Notes under the pieces: generated by a model
What the model saw: only the letters and a program-made list of their open reading frames with translations
Told to the model about the DNA's origin: nothing
The model's database searches: none
Position numbers and translations under genes: made by a program
Shown: positions 44,418 to 53,584 of the stretch, piece after piece
Layout: the number at the start of each line of letters is the position of its first letter
How positions within the stretch are numbered: the first letter of the stretch is position 1
From: Clostridiales bacterium
GTDB lineage: Bacteria; Bacillota; Clostridia; Monoglobales; WRBX01
Reading direction: 5' to 3'
Assembly (NCBI GenBank): GCA_031261985.1
Contig: JAISIR010000007.1
Location: forward strand, 1 to 64,000
DNA length: 64,000 nt

Positions 44418-45038
44418 ATGTACGAATATATAGTAGGTAAATTGGTAGATACATCGCAAAATTTTGCTGTGGTAGATGTTGGCGGGGTAGGGTATAAGAT
44501 GATAACAAGCCAGATGACGCTTAATAATGTTGGAATTGGTGATGAGGTCAAGTTTTATGCATATCTGCATGTGCGCGAGGATATTTTTGATATTTATGGG
44601 TTTAGTACAAAAGAAGAGCGCGCAACGTTTTTGATGCTGATATCGATATCGGGCGTGGGGCCTAAAGCTGCGTTATCAATACTATCGGTTGTTACATCGC
44701 AAGAGTTGGCTATAGCGGTGGCGGCGGGGAACAGCAAGGTGTTTACAAAGGCATCGGGCGTGGGGCCTAAAATGGCGGGCAGGATAGTGCTAGAGCTAAA
44801 GGATAAAGTGCAAAAGGAGCATTTAAAGGGCGCAAGTTGTGATTTAGCAGCAGGCGTTGGAGTAGGTGCGTTGCCAGGCAGAAGCAATATATTAGATGCC
44901 GAGAGCGCGCTAATGGTGCTGGGGTATAATATATCGGACGCGCAAAGTGCAATTGGTGAAGTGCTAGAGAGCGTGGAGAATGCAAGTGAGATTGATACCG
45001 AGACGATTATAAAAGAGGCGTTACGATTAATGAAGTAG
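44418..45038 (+). CDS. ruvA: Holliday junction DNA helicase subunit RuvA
   Basis: RuvA binds four-way junctions and targets RuvB. It has the OB domain (MYEYIVGKLVDTSQNFAVVDVGGVGY), two HhH motifs (LISISGVGPKAALSIL, FTKASGVGPKMAGRIV) and domain III (DAESALMVLGYN to the end). 206 aa is normal. AGGTGA precedes the ATG. ruvB follows after 46 nt. Confidence 0.96.
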   Translation: MYEYIVGKLVDTSQNFAVVDVGGVGYKMITSQMTLNNVGIGDEVKFYAYLHVREDIFDIYGFSTKEERATFLMLISISGVGPKAALSILSVVTSQELAIAVAAGNSKVFTKASGVGPKMAGRIVLELKDKVQKEHLKGASCDLAAGVGVGALPGRSNILDAESALMVLGYNISDAQSAIGEVLESVENASEIDTETIIKEALRLMK

Positions 45039-45084
45039 TGCGCTCACGGAGTTTACATAAATCACAAGTAAAAGAGGTAGGAAC

Positions 45085-46092
45085 ATGATATCTGAACAAA
45101 GCGATAGAATAATAACTAGGGATTTTTTATCGGAAGATAACGAAGTCGAGTTTAGCCTGCGGCCGAAAAGTTTGAAGGAGTATATTGGTCAGCAGAAGGT
45201 TAAAGAGAATATGAAAGTATTTATCGAGGCGGCCAAAACGCGTGGCGAGCCGCTAGACCATACGTTGTTATATGGTCCGCCTGGGCTGGGGAAGACTACT
45301 TTGGCAGGCATTATCGCCAATGAGATGGGAGTTTCGATTAGGGTTACATCTGGGCCTGCGATAGAAAAGGCGGGGGATTTAGCGGCGATACTTACTAATT
45401 TGGCTAATAATGATATACTATTTATAGACGAGATTCATCGCTTAAGCCGAAGCGTGGAGGAAGTGCTATACCCTGCGATGGAGGATTATGCTTTAGATAT
45501 AATCATCGGAAAGGGGCCGTCGGCGCGGTCGCTACGTTTAGACTTGCCCAAGTTTACATTGATAGGTGCGACGACCAAGGCTGGGGCATTGACATCGCCA
45601 TTGCGTGATAGGTTTGGAGTAATATCGCGCTTAGAGGTGTATACGCTAGAGGAGTTGACTGAGATAGTTCGCAGGAGTGCGTCTATAATGGGTGTAGATA
45701 TTTACGATGACGGGGCGGTTGAGATTGCGCGGCGGGCGAGGGGGACACCTAGGATAGCCAATCGCCTGCTTAAGCGTGTGCGGGATTTTGCGCAGGTGAT
45801 GGGCGATGGCGGGATAGACCGTGATATAGCGAATATTGCTTTGAATCGCTTAGAGATTGACGAGATGGGATTGGACAAGATAGACAAGGATATGCTTATG
45901 GCGATTATGAAGGTGTTTAAAGGTGGTCCGGTTGGGCTAGAGACTATTGCGGCGACGATAGGTGAAGAAGTTAACACTATCGAGGATGTGTACGAGCCTT
46001 ATTTGCTTCAACAGGGGTTTTTATCGCGCACGCCACGTGGCAGAATTGCGACGGATAAGGCGTTTGAGTATTTTGGAGTGGGGAAGAAATAA
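45085..46092 (+). CDS. ruvB: Holliday junction DNA helicase RuvB
   Basis: AAA+ motor for branch migration. Walker [10 protein letters not shown], Walker [10 protein letters not shown], sensor and arginine-finger region SPLRDRFGV, and the C-terminal winged helix ending [25 protein letters not shown]. 335 aa, complete. AGAGGTAGG precedes the ATG. Confidence 0.97.
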   Translation: MISEQSDRIITRDFLSEDNEVEFSLRPKSLKEYIGQQKVKENMKVFIEAAKTRGEPLDHTLLYGPPGLGKTTLAGIIANEMGVSIRVTSGPAIEKAGDLAAILTNLANNDILFIDEIHRLSRSVEEVLYPAMEDYALDIIIGKGPSARSLRLDLPKFTLIGATTKAGALTSPLRDRFGVISRLEVYTLEELTEIVRRSASIMGVDIYDDGAVEIARRARGTPRIANRLLKRVRDFAQVMGDGGIDRDIANIALNRLEIDEMGLDKIDKDMLMAIMKVFKGGPVGLETIAATIGEEVNTIEDVYEPYLLQQGFLSRTPRGRIATDKAFEYFGVGKK

Positions 46093-46149
46093 ATGAGAGA
46101 TTATAAAGATGATGCAATGTATTAATATTATAAAGAAGTGGGGATTGCT

Positions 46150-46578
46150 GTGTTTAACGAATTTATCTTTGTTTTTTGTATTCTTGTAATAACAGGCTTT
46201 GTATTATATTGCTTTTGGTATATATTTTTTGGGAAAAGCCCAAAAGACTACAATAAAAAAATTATGGTTACAATATCGGGCATAAGAAAAATCGATCGAA
46301 AGCTTTATTTTGATAGGGCAGCTCCTAAAGATTGGTTATTCAATTTTTTGATTAACCCAAAGCACTTCTTGCGGTTTTGGTTTTTACCTACATTATATGA
46401 AATCAAAGTAAATTTTGAAAAAAATATTTCATCGTTTCTTCCTTCATATAAAAGATTAATGGTGAAACCAGATATATATCAAATGATTATGGATAAAGGA
46501 TTGACGGAACTTGAAGTTTTTGTAAATGAAAAAGGGGATAATTTACAAATTGATTTAGAATGGATTAAGAACATATAA
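46150..46578 (+). CDS. Unknown small membrane protein
   Basis: Not recognised. One N-terminal TM (EFIFVFCILVITGFVLYCFWYIFF) and a soluble remainder of about 110 aa with KDYNKKIMVTISGIRKIDRKLYFDRAAPKDWLF. Two GTG starts are possible. 46150 (142 aa) has GGGG just upstream, while 46138 (146 aa) has no clear Shine-Dalgarno. It follows ruvB by about 57 nt and may be read from it. Confidence 0.5.
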   Translation: MFNEFIFVFCILVITGFVLYCFWYIFFGKSPKDYNKKIMVTISGIRKIDRKLYFDRAAPKDWLFNFLINPKHFLRFWFLPTLYEIKVNFEKNISSFLPSYKRLMVKPDIYQMIMDKGLTELEVFVNEKGDNLQIDLEWIKNI

Positions 46579-46633
46579 ATGTAGAAACATAAATAAGGTA
46601 AACATTTGCTGTGCTAATTTTCTACTATATAAA

Positions 46634-46698
46634 TTTAACACAAATTTAACATAAATTGCTTAAAAATGGTTGACTATTCTATATTATTTTGGTATAAT
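46634..46698 (+). promoter_or_regulatory. TTTAACA-type box and promoter of the 84-aa protein gene
   Basis: Box TTTAACA-N4-TTTAACA (46634-46654), 15 nt, TTGACT (46670-46675), 17 bp, TATAAT (46693-46698). The box centre is at about -61 from a start near 46705. This is the cleanest example of the set. Confidence 0.8.
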
Positions 46699-46718
46699 AT
46701 TAGTAGGAGATGTTTACT

Positions 46719-46973
46719 ATGAATCCAAAAAAACTAATTAGAACGCAATTTATGACTGCTATGAAGGATGCTATGAAAGGGCCTTTTGAATATCAACTTA
46801 TTGCAGGAAAAGACTATGGGAATATAGGTGATACCAAGTTACTTAGTCTTTTTGAACATTATAATTATGAAAAATATAATGTTGTTACAGTAACTAAATT
46901 AATTAATGATTTGAGAAAAATTAAGAATAATGAAATTAAGAAGGTTAATAATGTTAGAAAAATGTCAAAATAA
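46719..46973 (+). CDS. Unknown small basic protein
   Basis: 84 aa from ATG 46719 (MNPKKLIRTQFMTAMKDAMK), with AGGAGA 8 nt upstream; the in-frame ATG 46710 overlaps that site. The C-terminus is basic (KLINDLRKIKNNEIKKVNNVRKMSK). The transcript would start near 46705, giving a very short leader. Not recognised. It is one of the orphan genes under a TTTAACA-type box. Confidence 0.55.
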   Translation: MNPKKLIRTQFMTAMKDAMKGPFEYQLIAGKDYGNIGDTKLLSLFEHYNYEKYNVVTVTKLINDLRKIKNNEIKKVNNVRKMSK

Positions 46974-47037
46974 GATTAGCTAATATGCTATGTTTTAAGC
47001 CAAAGACTATTGTATCTATAAAATATTTAAAAAAATA

Positions 47038-47066
47038 TTGACAAATTTTGATAATTAGGGTATAAT
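47038..47066 (+). promoter_or_regulatory. Promoter of the antitoxin antisense RNA
   Basis: TTGACA (47038-47043), 17 bp, TATAAT (47061-47066). No plus-strand reading frame follows; the RNA would start near 47073. Confidence 0.75.
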
Positions 47067-47072
47067 AATTAT

Positions 47073-47169
47073 AAGGATAAAAAAGAGCAAGAACCTCAAA
47101 CGGCTATGCTCACAATTTTAGTTATTTAGATAACCGCAATCGTTTGCAGGCAATGGCGGTTATCTTTTT
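47073..47169 (+). ncRNA. Antisense RNA of a type I toxin-antitoxin pair
   Basis: From a start near 47073 to a terminator AGATAACCGC (47128-47137) / GCGGTTATCT (47156-47165) with TTTTT, about 97 nt. It is complementary to the 3' end and 3' UTR of the toxin mRNA on the other strand (overlap 47160 downwards), as in txpA/ratA-type pairs. Start and end are predictions from the promoter and hairpin. Confidence 0.7.
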
Positions 47170-47270
47170 GTATGGGGGCGATTTTTCTTCGCTAGCTTGT
47201 ATAAACAAACCGTTGTTGATAAAATCGTTATTAGCAATATTATACCAAGTATAACCAAAGCAAATTCCAT
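47160..47270 (-). CDS. Small hydrophobic peptide, putative type I toxin
   Basis: 36 aa: MEFALVILGIILLITILSTT, then VCLYKLAKKNRPHTKR. One TM helix (4-24) and a basic tail, the form of holin-like TxpA/BsrG-class toxins. AGGGGGTGAT precedes the ATG. On the mRNA, TCACTCCC (fwd 47297-47304) can pair with the Shine-Dalgarno GGGGGTGA (fwd 47275-47282), masking it. ACGGTTATGCTCAC in the 5' UTR can pair with GTGAGCATAGCCGT in the 3' UTR (fwd 47100-47113 and 47301-47314), as expected for an inactive full-length toxin mRNA. Own promoter at 47353-47381. Confidence 0.75.
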   Translation of the reverse strand: MEFALVILGIILLITILSTTVCLYKLAKKNRPHTKR

Positions 47271-47352
47271 ACTATCACCCCCTCTCAGTTAAGAATGGGA
47301 GTGAGCATAACCGTCCAGCAGTTGCTGTTTTCAGTCCTTACTCTTGATAATT

Positions 47353-47381
47353 ATTATACACTATTTTATAAAAAATGTCAA
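47353..47381 (-). promoter_or_regulatory. Promoter of the type I toxin gene
   Basis: Minus strand TTGACA (47376-47381), 17 bp, TATAAT (47353-47358), giving a 5' UTR of about 76 nt before the toxin ATG. Confidence 0.75.
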
Positions 47382-47400
47382 TGCAAAAAATGACACGCTT

Positions 47401-48588
47401 TTACTTTTTATACTCATTTATACCTATTTTTAACAGTTTAGCAGCGGTTTTTAGTTCATCGCACGCGTTGGCGCAGAACGAGAACCTGGCTGCATTTTTT
47501 ATGTCCGCGTTTATATAGAACCCTGCGCCAGGGGCAAACGATAGAGTCTCGCCATTATGCTCGAAATCTTCTAGTAGGAACCTAACAAAGGATTGAGTGT
47601 CGTCGACGGGAAGCGTGGCAAAAACGTAAAACGCGCTTTTAGGGAAGACGAAGTCGACACCGTCTATCTTAGAAAGCTCGGTGCAAAAGACATCGCGGCG
47701 GCGCATATACTCGCCACGGACGTTATCGGCATAGCTATCCATGGTATAAATTAGGTTTGCGCTTGCAATTTGCTCGATGGTAGAAACAGAAAGGCGTGCC
47801 TGGCATAGCTTTAGTGCTTGTGAATAAAACTCTTTATTTTTAGTGGCTAGCACACCGATTCGTGCGCCACACGCGCTATAGTGTTTGGATATGCTATCGA
47901 CTAAAACGCAGCGGTCGGTTAAGCCATCGATGTTCATAAACGATTCGTAGTAGCAATTATCGTAAACAAATTGGCGATACACCTCGTCGGTTATAATAAA
48001 TAAATCATACTCAATTGCAAGTTGAGCTATGGTGTGCATCTCGTCTTTAGAAAGGATGGTGCCGAGCGGGTTGTTAGGGTTAGAGAGCAAGATAGCTTTA
48101 GTTTTATTAGTTATAGCTTTTTGCAAAGTTTTGTAAGGTGGTATTTTATAGTCGTTATTGGCATCTAGCCTTATAGGGCATGGCTTAACCGAGGCACACT
48201 TGATAAAGCTATCGTAGTTAGAGTAAAATGGCTCGAAAATGATGACTTCATCGCCTGGGTCACAAATGGTTTGAATGGCGAACATAATCGCCTCGCTACC
48301 GCCATGAGTGATTAGGATTTCATCCTCGGTTAAATCGATTTTAGCGTTTTTATACATTTGGCAGAAGGCTTTAATTGTAGCGTGTGAGCCTGCCGAGTTC
48401 TCGTATTTAATTATTTTCTCTTTGTAATTATTGATTCCGTCAAAGAAGGCATCGGGCGTTTTAATATTGGGTTGACCGATGTGCATTTCGTACACGTTTA
48501 GGTTTTTATTTTTGGCGTTCTCTAAAGACGGAACGATATTGCGGATAGGGGAGTAGTTCATGTTTTTTATTCGGGTAGATATATTCAT
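47401..48588 (-). CDS. PLP-dependent aminotransferase, class I/II
   Basis: Fold type I aminotransferase of 395 aa. PLP-binding Lys235 in SISKHYSACGARIG, the SNPNNPLG loop (169-176) and Asp201/Tyr204 in ITDEVYRQFVYD. It resembles aspartate/aromatic aminotransferase-like enzymes; the amino donor cannot be read. The Shine-Dalgarno is weak. It starts 14 nt after the ATPase stop and is probably cotranscribed with it. Confidence 0.85.
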   Translation of the reverse strand: MNISTRIKNMNYSPIRNIVPSLENAKNKNLNVYEMHIGQPNIKTPDAFFDGINNYKEKIIKYENSAGSHATIKAFCQMYKNAKIDLTEDEILITHGGSEAIMFAIQTICDPGDEVIIFEPFYSNYDSFIKCASVKPCPIRLDANNDYKIPPYKTLQKAITNKTKAILLSNPNNPLGTILSKDEMHTIAQLAIEYDLFIITDEVYRQFVYDNCYYESFMNIDGLTDRCVLVDSISKHYSACGARIGVLATKNKEFYSQALKLCQARLSVSTIEQIASANLIYTMDSYADNVRGEYMRRRDVFCTELSKIDGVDFVFPKSAFYVFATLPVDDTQSFVRFLLEDFEHNGETLSFAPGAGFYINADIKNAARFSFCANACDELKTAAKLLKIGINEYKK

Positions 48589-48602
48589 GATTAATCACTC
48601 AT

Positions 48603-51206
48603 TTATACTATATGTTTTTTAGTCCACGAGCCGAAAATTACGATAATTTCGTTTAACACGATGGGCGAGAAGGCGATTAAAGTTAAGAATCCCCATTCTG
48701 CGCCGCTTAAGGCGACGGTGCCAAAGGCGTTAACAAGGAAGCCAACCTCGGTAACCGCGATTTGGAGCAGGTAGCCAAGTGCAAATGCGACAATCATCAT
48801 TTTATTGTTTAGGTGGTTGGTAGAGAATATGCTCCCGCGTGAGTTGCGCATGCAAATGGCATAGAATAATTGAGAGACACCTAGCACGGTGAAGGCATAA
48901 GTTTGTGCGTGGTTTAAGACGCCTTCGGCTTGGAAAGCACGAGCGATATCTGCAAACGCCCATGAACCAGCAAGTTTAGCGGGGTAGCAAAGGTAGGCGA
49001 ACAATGTAATAGCTGCGATAAATGCGCCAAAGCCTATGGTGCGGATTAAATCTGGCTTAGTAAACAGGCTTTCTTTAGGGTTGCGTGGTGGGCGTGACAT
49101 AATGGCTTTTTTGTCGTTAGTATCGACACCTAGGGCAAGACCTGGAAGGCTGTCGGTAATTAAGTTAACCCATAAAATTTGGATGGCTTTAAGCGGCGCG
49201 GCAAGACCCATTAGGATAGATGCGAACATAGATATAATCTCGCCAAAGTTAGATGAAAGCAGGAAGACGATGGATTTTTTAATGTTCTCGTAGATTCCGC
49301 GACCTTCTTCGATAGCTTTTTCGATGGTTGCAAAGTTATCGTCGGTTAGTACCATATCGGCGGCAGATTTAGCTACATCTGTACCTGTTATACCCATGGC
49401 TACACCGATATCGGCAGTTTTAAGTGATGGGGCGTCGTTAACGCCATCACCTGTCATAGAAACTATGTATCCTTTAGCCTGCAATGCTTGGACTATTTTT
49501 ACTTTATGTTCGGGTGAAACGCGCGCGAAAACTCTTAGACTGTCTACTTTTTGGGCGAATTCTTCGTCGGTCATTGTATCGATTTTTGCACCCTCTAGAC
49601 ATTCTTCTTTAGTGGTTGCGATGCCTAGTTGTTTGGCAATTGCAAAGGCGGTGTCGATATGGTCGCCAGTTATCATAACCGTGCGCACGCCTGCATCTTT
49701 AAATAGTTTAACGGCGTCTTTTGCTTCCTCGCGAGGTGGGTCTATCATACCCACAAGCCCAATGAACTCTAGTTTCTCTTCGGCTACGCTATCGGGGTTT
49801 AAACGTCTGGCTAAGCCTAGCACACGAAGGGCGTTATTGCTCATCTCGCTGGCGGCTGCTTCGATTTTTGTTTTATCGGCAGCGGTGATAGGTTTTATGC
49901 CATCGGCGGTTAAAATAGAGGTAGAGCGGCGCAAGATTTCGTCCATTGCACCCTTGGTAAAGCTGAAGGTACCGTTCTCGTCTTTATGTAGCGTGGTCAT
50001 CATTTTACGCTCACTATCAAAGGCAAGCTCGTCGGTTCGAGGGGCTTTAGAGTTTAAATGAGTTTTAGTGTAGCCATATTTTATAGCAAGGTCGATTAAC
50101 GCAACCTCGGTAGGGTCGCCAATAGAAGTGCCATCGTCGTTGCGCTCGGCATCGGAACAAAGGGCAAACCCGCGGATAAGCTCGAAGTGTTTATCTTTAT
50201 CTAAATCATTTGCAGATAGTGTTTCGCCTAGCATGTATGCTTTTTCAACCGTCATTTTATTTTGAGTTAGAGTGCCAGTTTTATCGGAACATACAACGCT
50301 AACTGCGCCTAAAGTTTCGACCGATGGAAGGCGGCGGACGATTGTGTTTACCTTAACTAGACGTTGTACACCAAGGGCTAAAACTATTGTTACAACAGCG
50401 GGTAGACCTTCGGGGACGGCGGCAACAGCAAGGGATATAGCGGTAAGTAGCATTTCGGCAACATCGCGTTTTTGGAATATCGCCAAGACAAATAACGCGA
50501 TACAAATTACAATTGCAACTGCGCCTAGAACTTTGCCTAAATCGGCTAGACGTTTTTGAAGCGGAGTTTGTTGGTCGTCGGCGTCGTTTATCATGCGCGC
50601 AATTTTACCGATTTCGGTTTGCATTCCTGTAGCTACAACCACACCTTCGCCTCTGCCATAGGTAACAGAAGTTGTCATGTATGCGCAATTTAAGCGGTCG
50701 CCCAAGGGGGCGTTATCGTCTGGTGTGTAGTGCGCATCTTTTTCGACAGGGACGCTCTCGCCAGTTAATGCGCTTTCTTCTATTTTTAAATTAATAGATT
50801 CTATAAGTTTTAAATCGGCAGGGATTTGGCGGCCGGCTTCTAAAATTATAATATCGCCAACTACTAATTGGCTGGCAGGAAGCTCGGTTACAACGCCATC
50901 GCGCCTAACTAATGCGGTGGGCGATGATAGCTTTTTGAGTGCCTCGAGGGCGGCTTGGGCTTTGCCTTCTTGTACAACACCTATAACCGCGTTTAGGATA
51001 ATAACGGCGCCAACGATTATAGCATCGGATACCTCGTGCAGAAAAAGCGAAACAGCCATGGCGACCATTAATATGTAAATCATCGGTTCGTTAAGCTGGG
51101 CAAGAAGCATTTGTAAATACGTTTTTGGCTTTTTTTGAGCTAAGACATTCTCGCCATTTTTAGCTAAAAGCTCGGCTGCTTGATTTGTGGTTAAACCTTG
51201 GTTCAA
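48603..51206 (-). CDS. P-type calcium-translocating ATPase (PMCA/SERCA-like)
   Basis: P2-type cation pump of about 867 aa: TGES (about 150), PEGL in TM4 ([12 protein letters not shown], about 267), phosphorylation site [11 protein letters not shown] (about 308), MITGDH, and [13 protein letters not shown]5-6 residues ([15 protein letters not shown]) favour Ca2+ or a Ca/Mn-type substrate. It begins with TTG: the codons at 51215, 51209 and 51206 are all TTG, and 51206 is 9 nt from GGGAG and so preferred. Likely exports Ca2+; the metal is inferred. Confidence 0.88.
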   Translation of the reverse strand: MNQGLTTNQAAELLAKNGENVLAQKKPKTYLQMLLAQLNEPMIYILMVAMAVSLFLHEVSDAIIVGAVIILNAVIGVVQEGKAQAALEALKKLSSPTALVRRDGVVTELPASQLVVGDIIILEAGRQIPADLKLIESINLKIEESALTGESVPVEKDAHYTPDDNAPLGDRLNCAYMTTSVTYGRGEGVVVATGMQTEIGKIARMINDADDQQTPLQKRLADLGKVLGAVAIVICIALFVLAIFQKRDVAEMLLTAISLAVAAVPEGLPAVVTIVLALGVQRLVKVNTIVRRLPSVETLGAVSVVCSDKTGTLTQNKMTVEKAYMLGETLSANDLDKDKHFELIRGFALCSDAERNDDGTSIGDPTEVALIDLAIKYGYTKTHLNSKAPRTDELAFDSERKMMTTLHKDENGTFSFTKGAMDEILRRSTSILTADGIKPITAADKTKIEAAASEMSNNALRVLGLARRLNPDSVAEEKLEFIGLVGMIDPPREEAKDAVKLFKDAGVRTVMITGDHIDTAFAIAKQLGIATTKEECLEGAKIDTMTDEEFAQKVDSLRVFARVSPEHKVKIVQALQAKGYIVSMTGDGVNDAPSLKTADIGVAMGITGTDVAKSAADMVLTDDNFATIEKAIEEGRGIYENIKKSIVFLLSSNFGEIISMFASILMGLAAPLKAIQILWVNLITDSLPGLALGVDTNDKKAIMSRPPRNPKESLFTKPDLIRTIGFGAFIAAITLFAYLCYPAKLAGSWAFADIARAFQAEGVLNHAQTYAFTVLGVSQLFYAICMRNSRGSIFSTNHLNNKMMIVAFALGYLLQIAVTEVGFLVNAFGTVALSGAEWGFLTLIAFSPIVLNEIIVIFGSWTKKHIV

Positions 51207-51253
51207 CAAAGACAACTCCCTTAGATATTTTTAAAATCAAATTAGTAAGTATC

Positions 51254-51282
51254 ATTATATACTATATATAATTAAATTGCAA
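51254..51282 (-). promoter_or_regulatory. Promoter of the P-type ATPase operon
   Basis: Minus strand TTGCAA (51277-51282), 17 bp, TATAAT (51254-51259). The surrounding ATGCTTGCA and ATAGTATATAAT words resemble the GT2 promoter at 33677-33705, but no TTTAACA box is present. Confidence 0.65.
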
Positions 51283-51312
51283 GCATTTTTTGTCAATAAA
51301 TTGTCAATAATA
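51283..51312 (+). promoter_or_regulatory. Candidate sigma-G-type promoter of the ger operon
   Basis: GCATT (51283-51287), 18 bp, AATAATA (51306-51312) resembles the forespore sigma-G pattern GCATR-N18-CATAMTA, with one mismatch in the -10. It lies about 30 nt before gerKB. Germinant receptors are sigma-G-dependent in Bacillus, so the context fits. Confidence 0.4.
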
Positions 51313-51342
51313 ACAAAAAAGAATTATAGGGAGCTTATAGTA

Positions 51343-52443
51343 ATGGACAAAGTTAGTAATAGACAGATATTTTTTATGATCTTTGTGGCGATAATAGGTG
51401 GGATAAACATAGTTATTATGCCTGCTAGGCTAGCACCAATTAGCACGGGCGGGGTATGGGTGACAATGTTTATAACTGGGGCTATTTTTATTTTACCGCT
51501 ACTAGCTTTTTGCTATTTGGGCAATAAGTTCCCGTGTGAAAGTATGCAACAATACCTTCCAAAAGTTATAGGTAAAGTGGCGGCGAAAATAGTTTTGGTT
51601 GCTTATTATTTATATTTTTCGTTTGCGTTTATATATTTTTCTAAAGAATTTGTGTATATGTTAAAAATAGAGGCATTGCCTAAAACTCCTTTTATTGTTT
51701 TACTTGCACTAATATTTATAACCGCCATTTATGCTACTAGCAAAGGCATTAAAAATGTAGGGAGGCTAATGGAGTTTTGGATAGCAATATCTATACCACT
51801 TATTATAATAGTGCATATTGTTATGTTTGAAGAAGGCGAAGTTATTAATATGATGCCACTATTTGAAAAAGAGCAAATTGGCAATTACTTAAAGGGCGTG
51901 CGCATGGCTTTAAGCGGTTTTTTTGGTATAGAGATATTAAATTTTATACCGTTTGATAATAAAAAACGAAAATCGCGTAAGTGGTATTTATTGTCTGCTT
52001 TGTTGGCAGGCGTGGTATTATATTTAATAGTGATTTATAGCTCGTATAGTATATTAACAATAGATGACACAGGAAATTTCTCGAATAGTTTATTTGCTGC
52101 ATTAAGGCAAATAAGGATTCCAGCATTGCAAATATTTGCCCGGATAGATATATTATCGATAATTGATTGGATGATAGTTTCGATAGGATCGATATGTTTA
52201 TTGGTGTATGCAATATCTAGCAATTTTTTTGCTGCATTTAGTATTAACCCTAAAACATGGAAGGTAGTGTTATTGTGTATTCCTGTTGGAATATTAAGTG
52301 CCATTGTACCACACGATGCTTTGTTAGATGATGAAGTTACTATTTGCCTTGGGATGACGGTTAGCGCGTTTTTGCCTATTATTATAGCTATAATTGCCTT
52401 TTTTAGGAAGGTAAAAGGGGAGGTAGAGTATATTGATGAATAG
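51343..52443 (+). CDS. Spore germination receptor B subunit (GerAB/GerKB family)
   Basis: Integral membrane protein of 366 aa with about ten TM segments, in the APC-like GerB family (VSNRQIFFMIFVAIIGGINIVIMPARL near the N-terminus). It senses germinants in the spore inner membrane together with A and C subunits. ATG 51343 has TAGGGAG 9 nt upstream; the longer frame from 51277 has none. Overlaps the next gene by 8 nt. Confidence 0.88.
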   Translation: MDKVSNRQIFFMIFVAIIGGINIVIMPARLAPISTGGVWVTMFITGAIFILPLLAFCYLGNKFPCESMQQYLPKVIGKVAAKIVLVAYYLYFSFAFIYFSKEFVYMLKIEALPKTPFIVLLALIFITAIYATSKGIKNVGRLMEFWIAISIPLIIIVHIVMFEEGEVINMMPLFEKEQIGNYLKGVRMALSGFFGIEILNFIPFDNKKRKSRKWYLLSALLAGVVLYLIVIYSSYSILTIDDTGNFSNSLFAALRQIRIPALQIFARIDILSIIDWMIVSIGSICLLVYAISSNFFAAFSINPKTWKVVLLCIPVGILSAIVPHDALLDDEVTICLGMTVSAFLPIIIAIIAFFRKVKGEVEYIDE

Positions 52444-53578
52444 TCGATTTTGTTGCATTAAAAAAAAGATAAGTTTATTATTAATTATATGCTTAGTTGC
52501 GCCGATATTATCTGGCTGTTGGGATAGTTATGATATTGGCGATATGGATATTGTATTATCTGCCTTTGCAGATTACAAAGATGAAGAGTACACAGTTTAT
52601 TTAGAACTAGCCAAAAGTTTTGGAGATATGCAAAGCAAACAAGGCAGAACCGATGCAAGTAGTATTATAATGGGCAAAGGCGCCACGTACGAAGAAGCGA
52701 TTTCTATGGTAGAGGCGACGGCGGATAATAAACTTTACACTAATGCTATACAAACGCTAGTTTTAGGGGAGAATTTAGTTAAAGAAGAAGGAGTATCGGA
52801 AATAGTAGAGCGAGTTAGAGGTGACCAAGAGTATAGAAATAATATTGATATATTTGTAACGACAGAGGACATAAAAGCTATGACAGAAGTTGAACCTAAT
52901 AATAATGTATATTTAGGGACATCGTTGCGCCAAACAATAGTTAGTAGCGAAGAAGATGGGCAAGATTCTACGTGTAAGTTCCAGAATATAATGCGAATGG
53001 AAGCGGCTAAAAATGTTAATTTTTTAGTGCCGATGGTGTGTTTGAACGAGAAGAATTATATTGTTCATGGTTATGCAATTTTTGATGGTTATAAAATGGT
53101 TGGAGCTATTCCTATTGAGGAAAAAAAGGGGTTAGTTACAGTTACAAACCCTAGGGCTAGTTTTGAATATAAGGTGCGTGATGAAGAAAATATCCATTAT
53201 TTTGTTGTAGAAAAAGTTAAAGGTGACGTTAAAACTAATTTAGACGAAACGACGGGTATAGTTACTTTTATAATGGATTATAAATTTGATGCTAACTATA
53301 TAAGCAGCGAGGTTTTTCAAAAATTAAATGGTGAGCATTTAAAAGAGTTTATTCCAGATTTGCAAGCACAAATATATCAGAATATTGCAGATGAGTTATG
53401 GCGGAGTCAGCAAGAGTATGGGATAGATTATTTAGGGTTGTATAGGTATTTTAGGGCTAATTATTATTCGGAGTTTAAGAACTCGGACTGGCGCGAGATG
53501 TATAAAAACGCTAAGTTTGAGATTAATGTTAATATCGATTTAGAAGACGTGAACGACCAGAATTTAGAAGCGGAGTAA
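52436..53578 (+). CDS. Spore germination receptor C subunit, lipoprotein (Ger(x)C family)
   Basis: 380 aa with signal peptide and lipobox (LLLIICLVAPILSGCW, Cys at about 28), followed by the Ger(x)C-typical GCWDSYDIGDMDIV. ATG 52436 overlaps the end of the B-subunit gene; a TTG at 52433 is also in frame. GGGGAGG lies 12 nt upstream. It anchors to the outer face of the spore inner membrane. Confidence 0.9.
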   Translation: MNSRFCCIKKKISLLLIICLVAPILSGCWDSYDIGDMDIVLSAFADYKDEEYTVYLELAKSFGDMQSKQGRTDASSIIMGKGATYEEAISMVEATADNKLYTNAIQTLVLGENLVKEEGVSEIVERVRGDQEYRNNIDIFVTTEDIKAMTEVEPNNNVYLGTSLRQTIVSSEEDGQDSTCKFQNIMRMEAAKNVNFLVPMVCLNEKNYIVHGYAIFDGYKMVGAIPIEEKKGLVTVTNPRASFEYKVRDEENIHYFVVEKVKGDVKTNLDETTGIVTFIMDYKFDANYISSEVFQKLNGEHLKEFIPDLQAQIYQNIADELWRSQQEYGIDYLGLYRYFRANYYSEFKNSDWREMYKNAKFEINVNIDLEDVNDQNLEAE

Positions 53579-53584
53579 AGGCTT

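Noticed and set aside
49324-50061. 245-codon open frame on the plus strand within the P-type ATPase gene
   Set aside because: It lies wholly opposite a strongly conserved gene, has no ribosome-binding site, and its residues mirror the codon pattern of the ATPase.
51290-51310. TTGACA-N5-TTGACA (minus strand) upstream of the ATPase as another activator box
   Set aside because: It is 5 nt, not 15, from the -35, and the words differ from TTTAACA; probably -35-like chance repeats.
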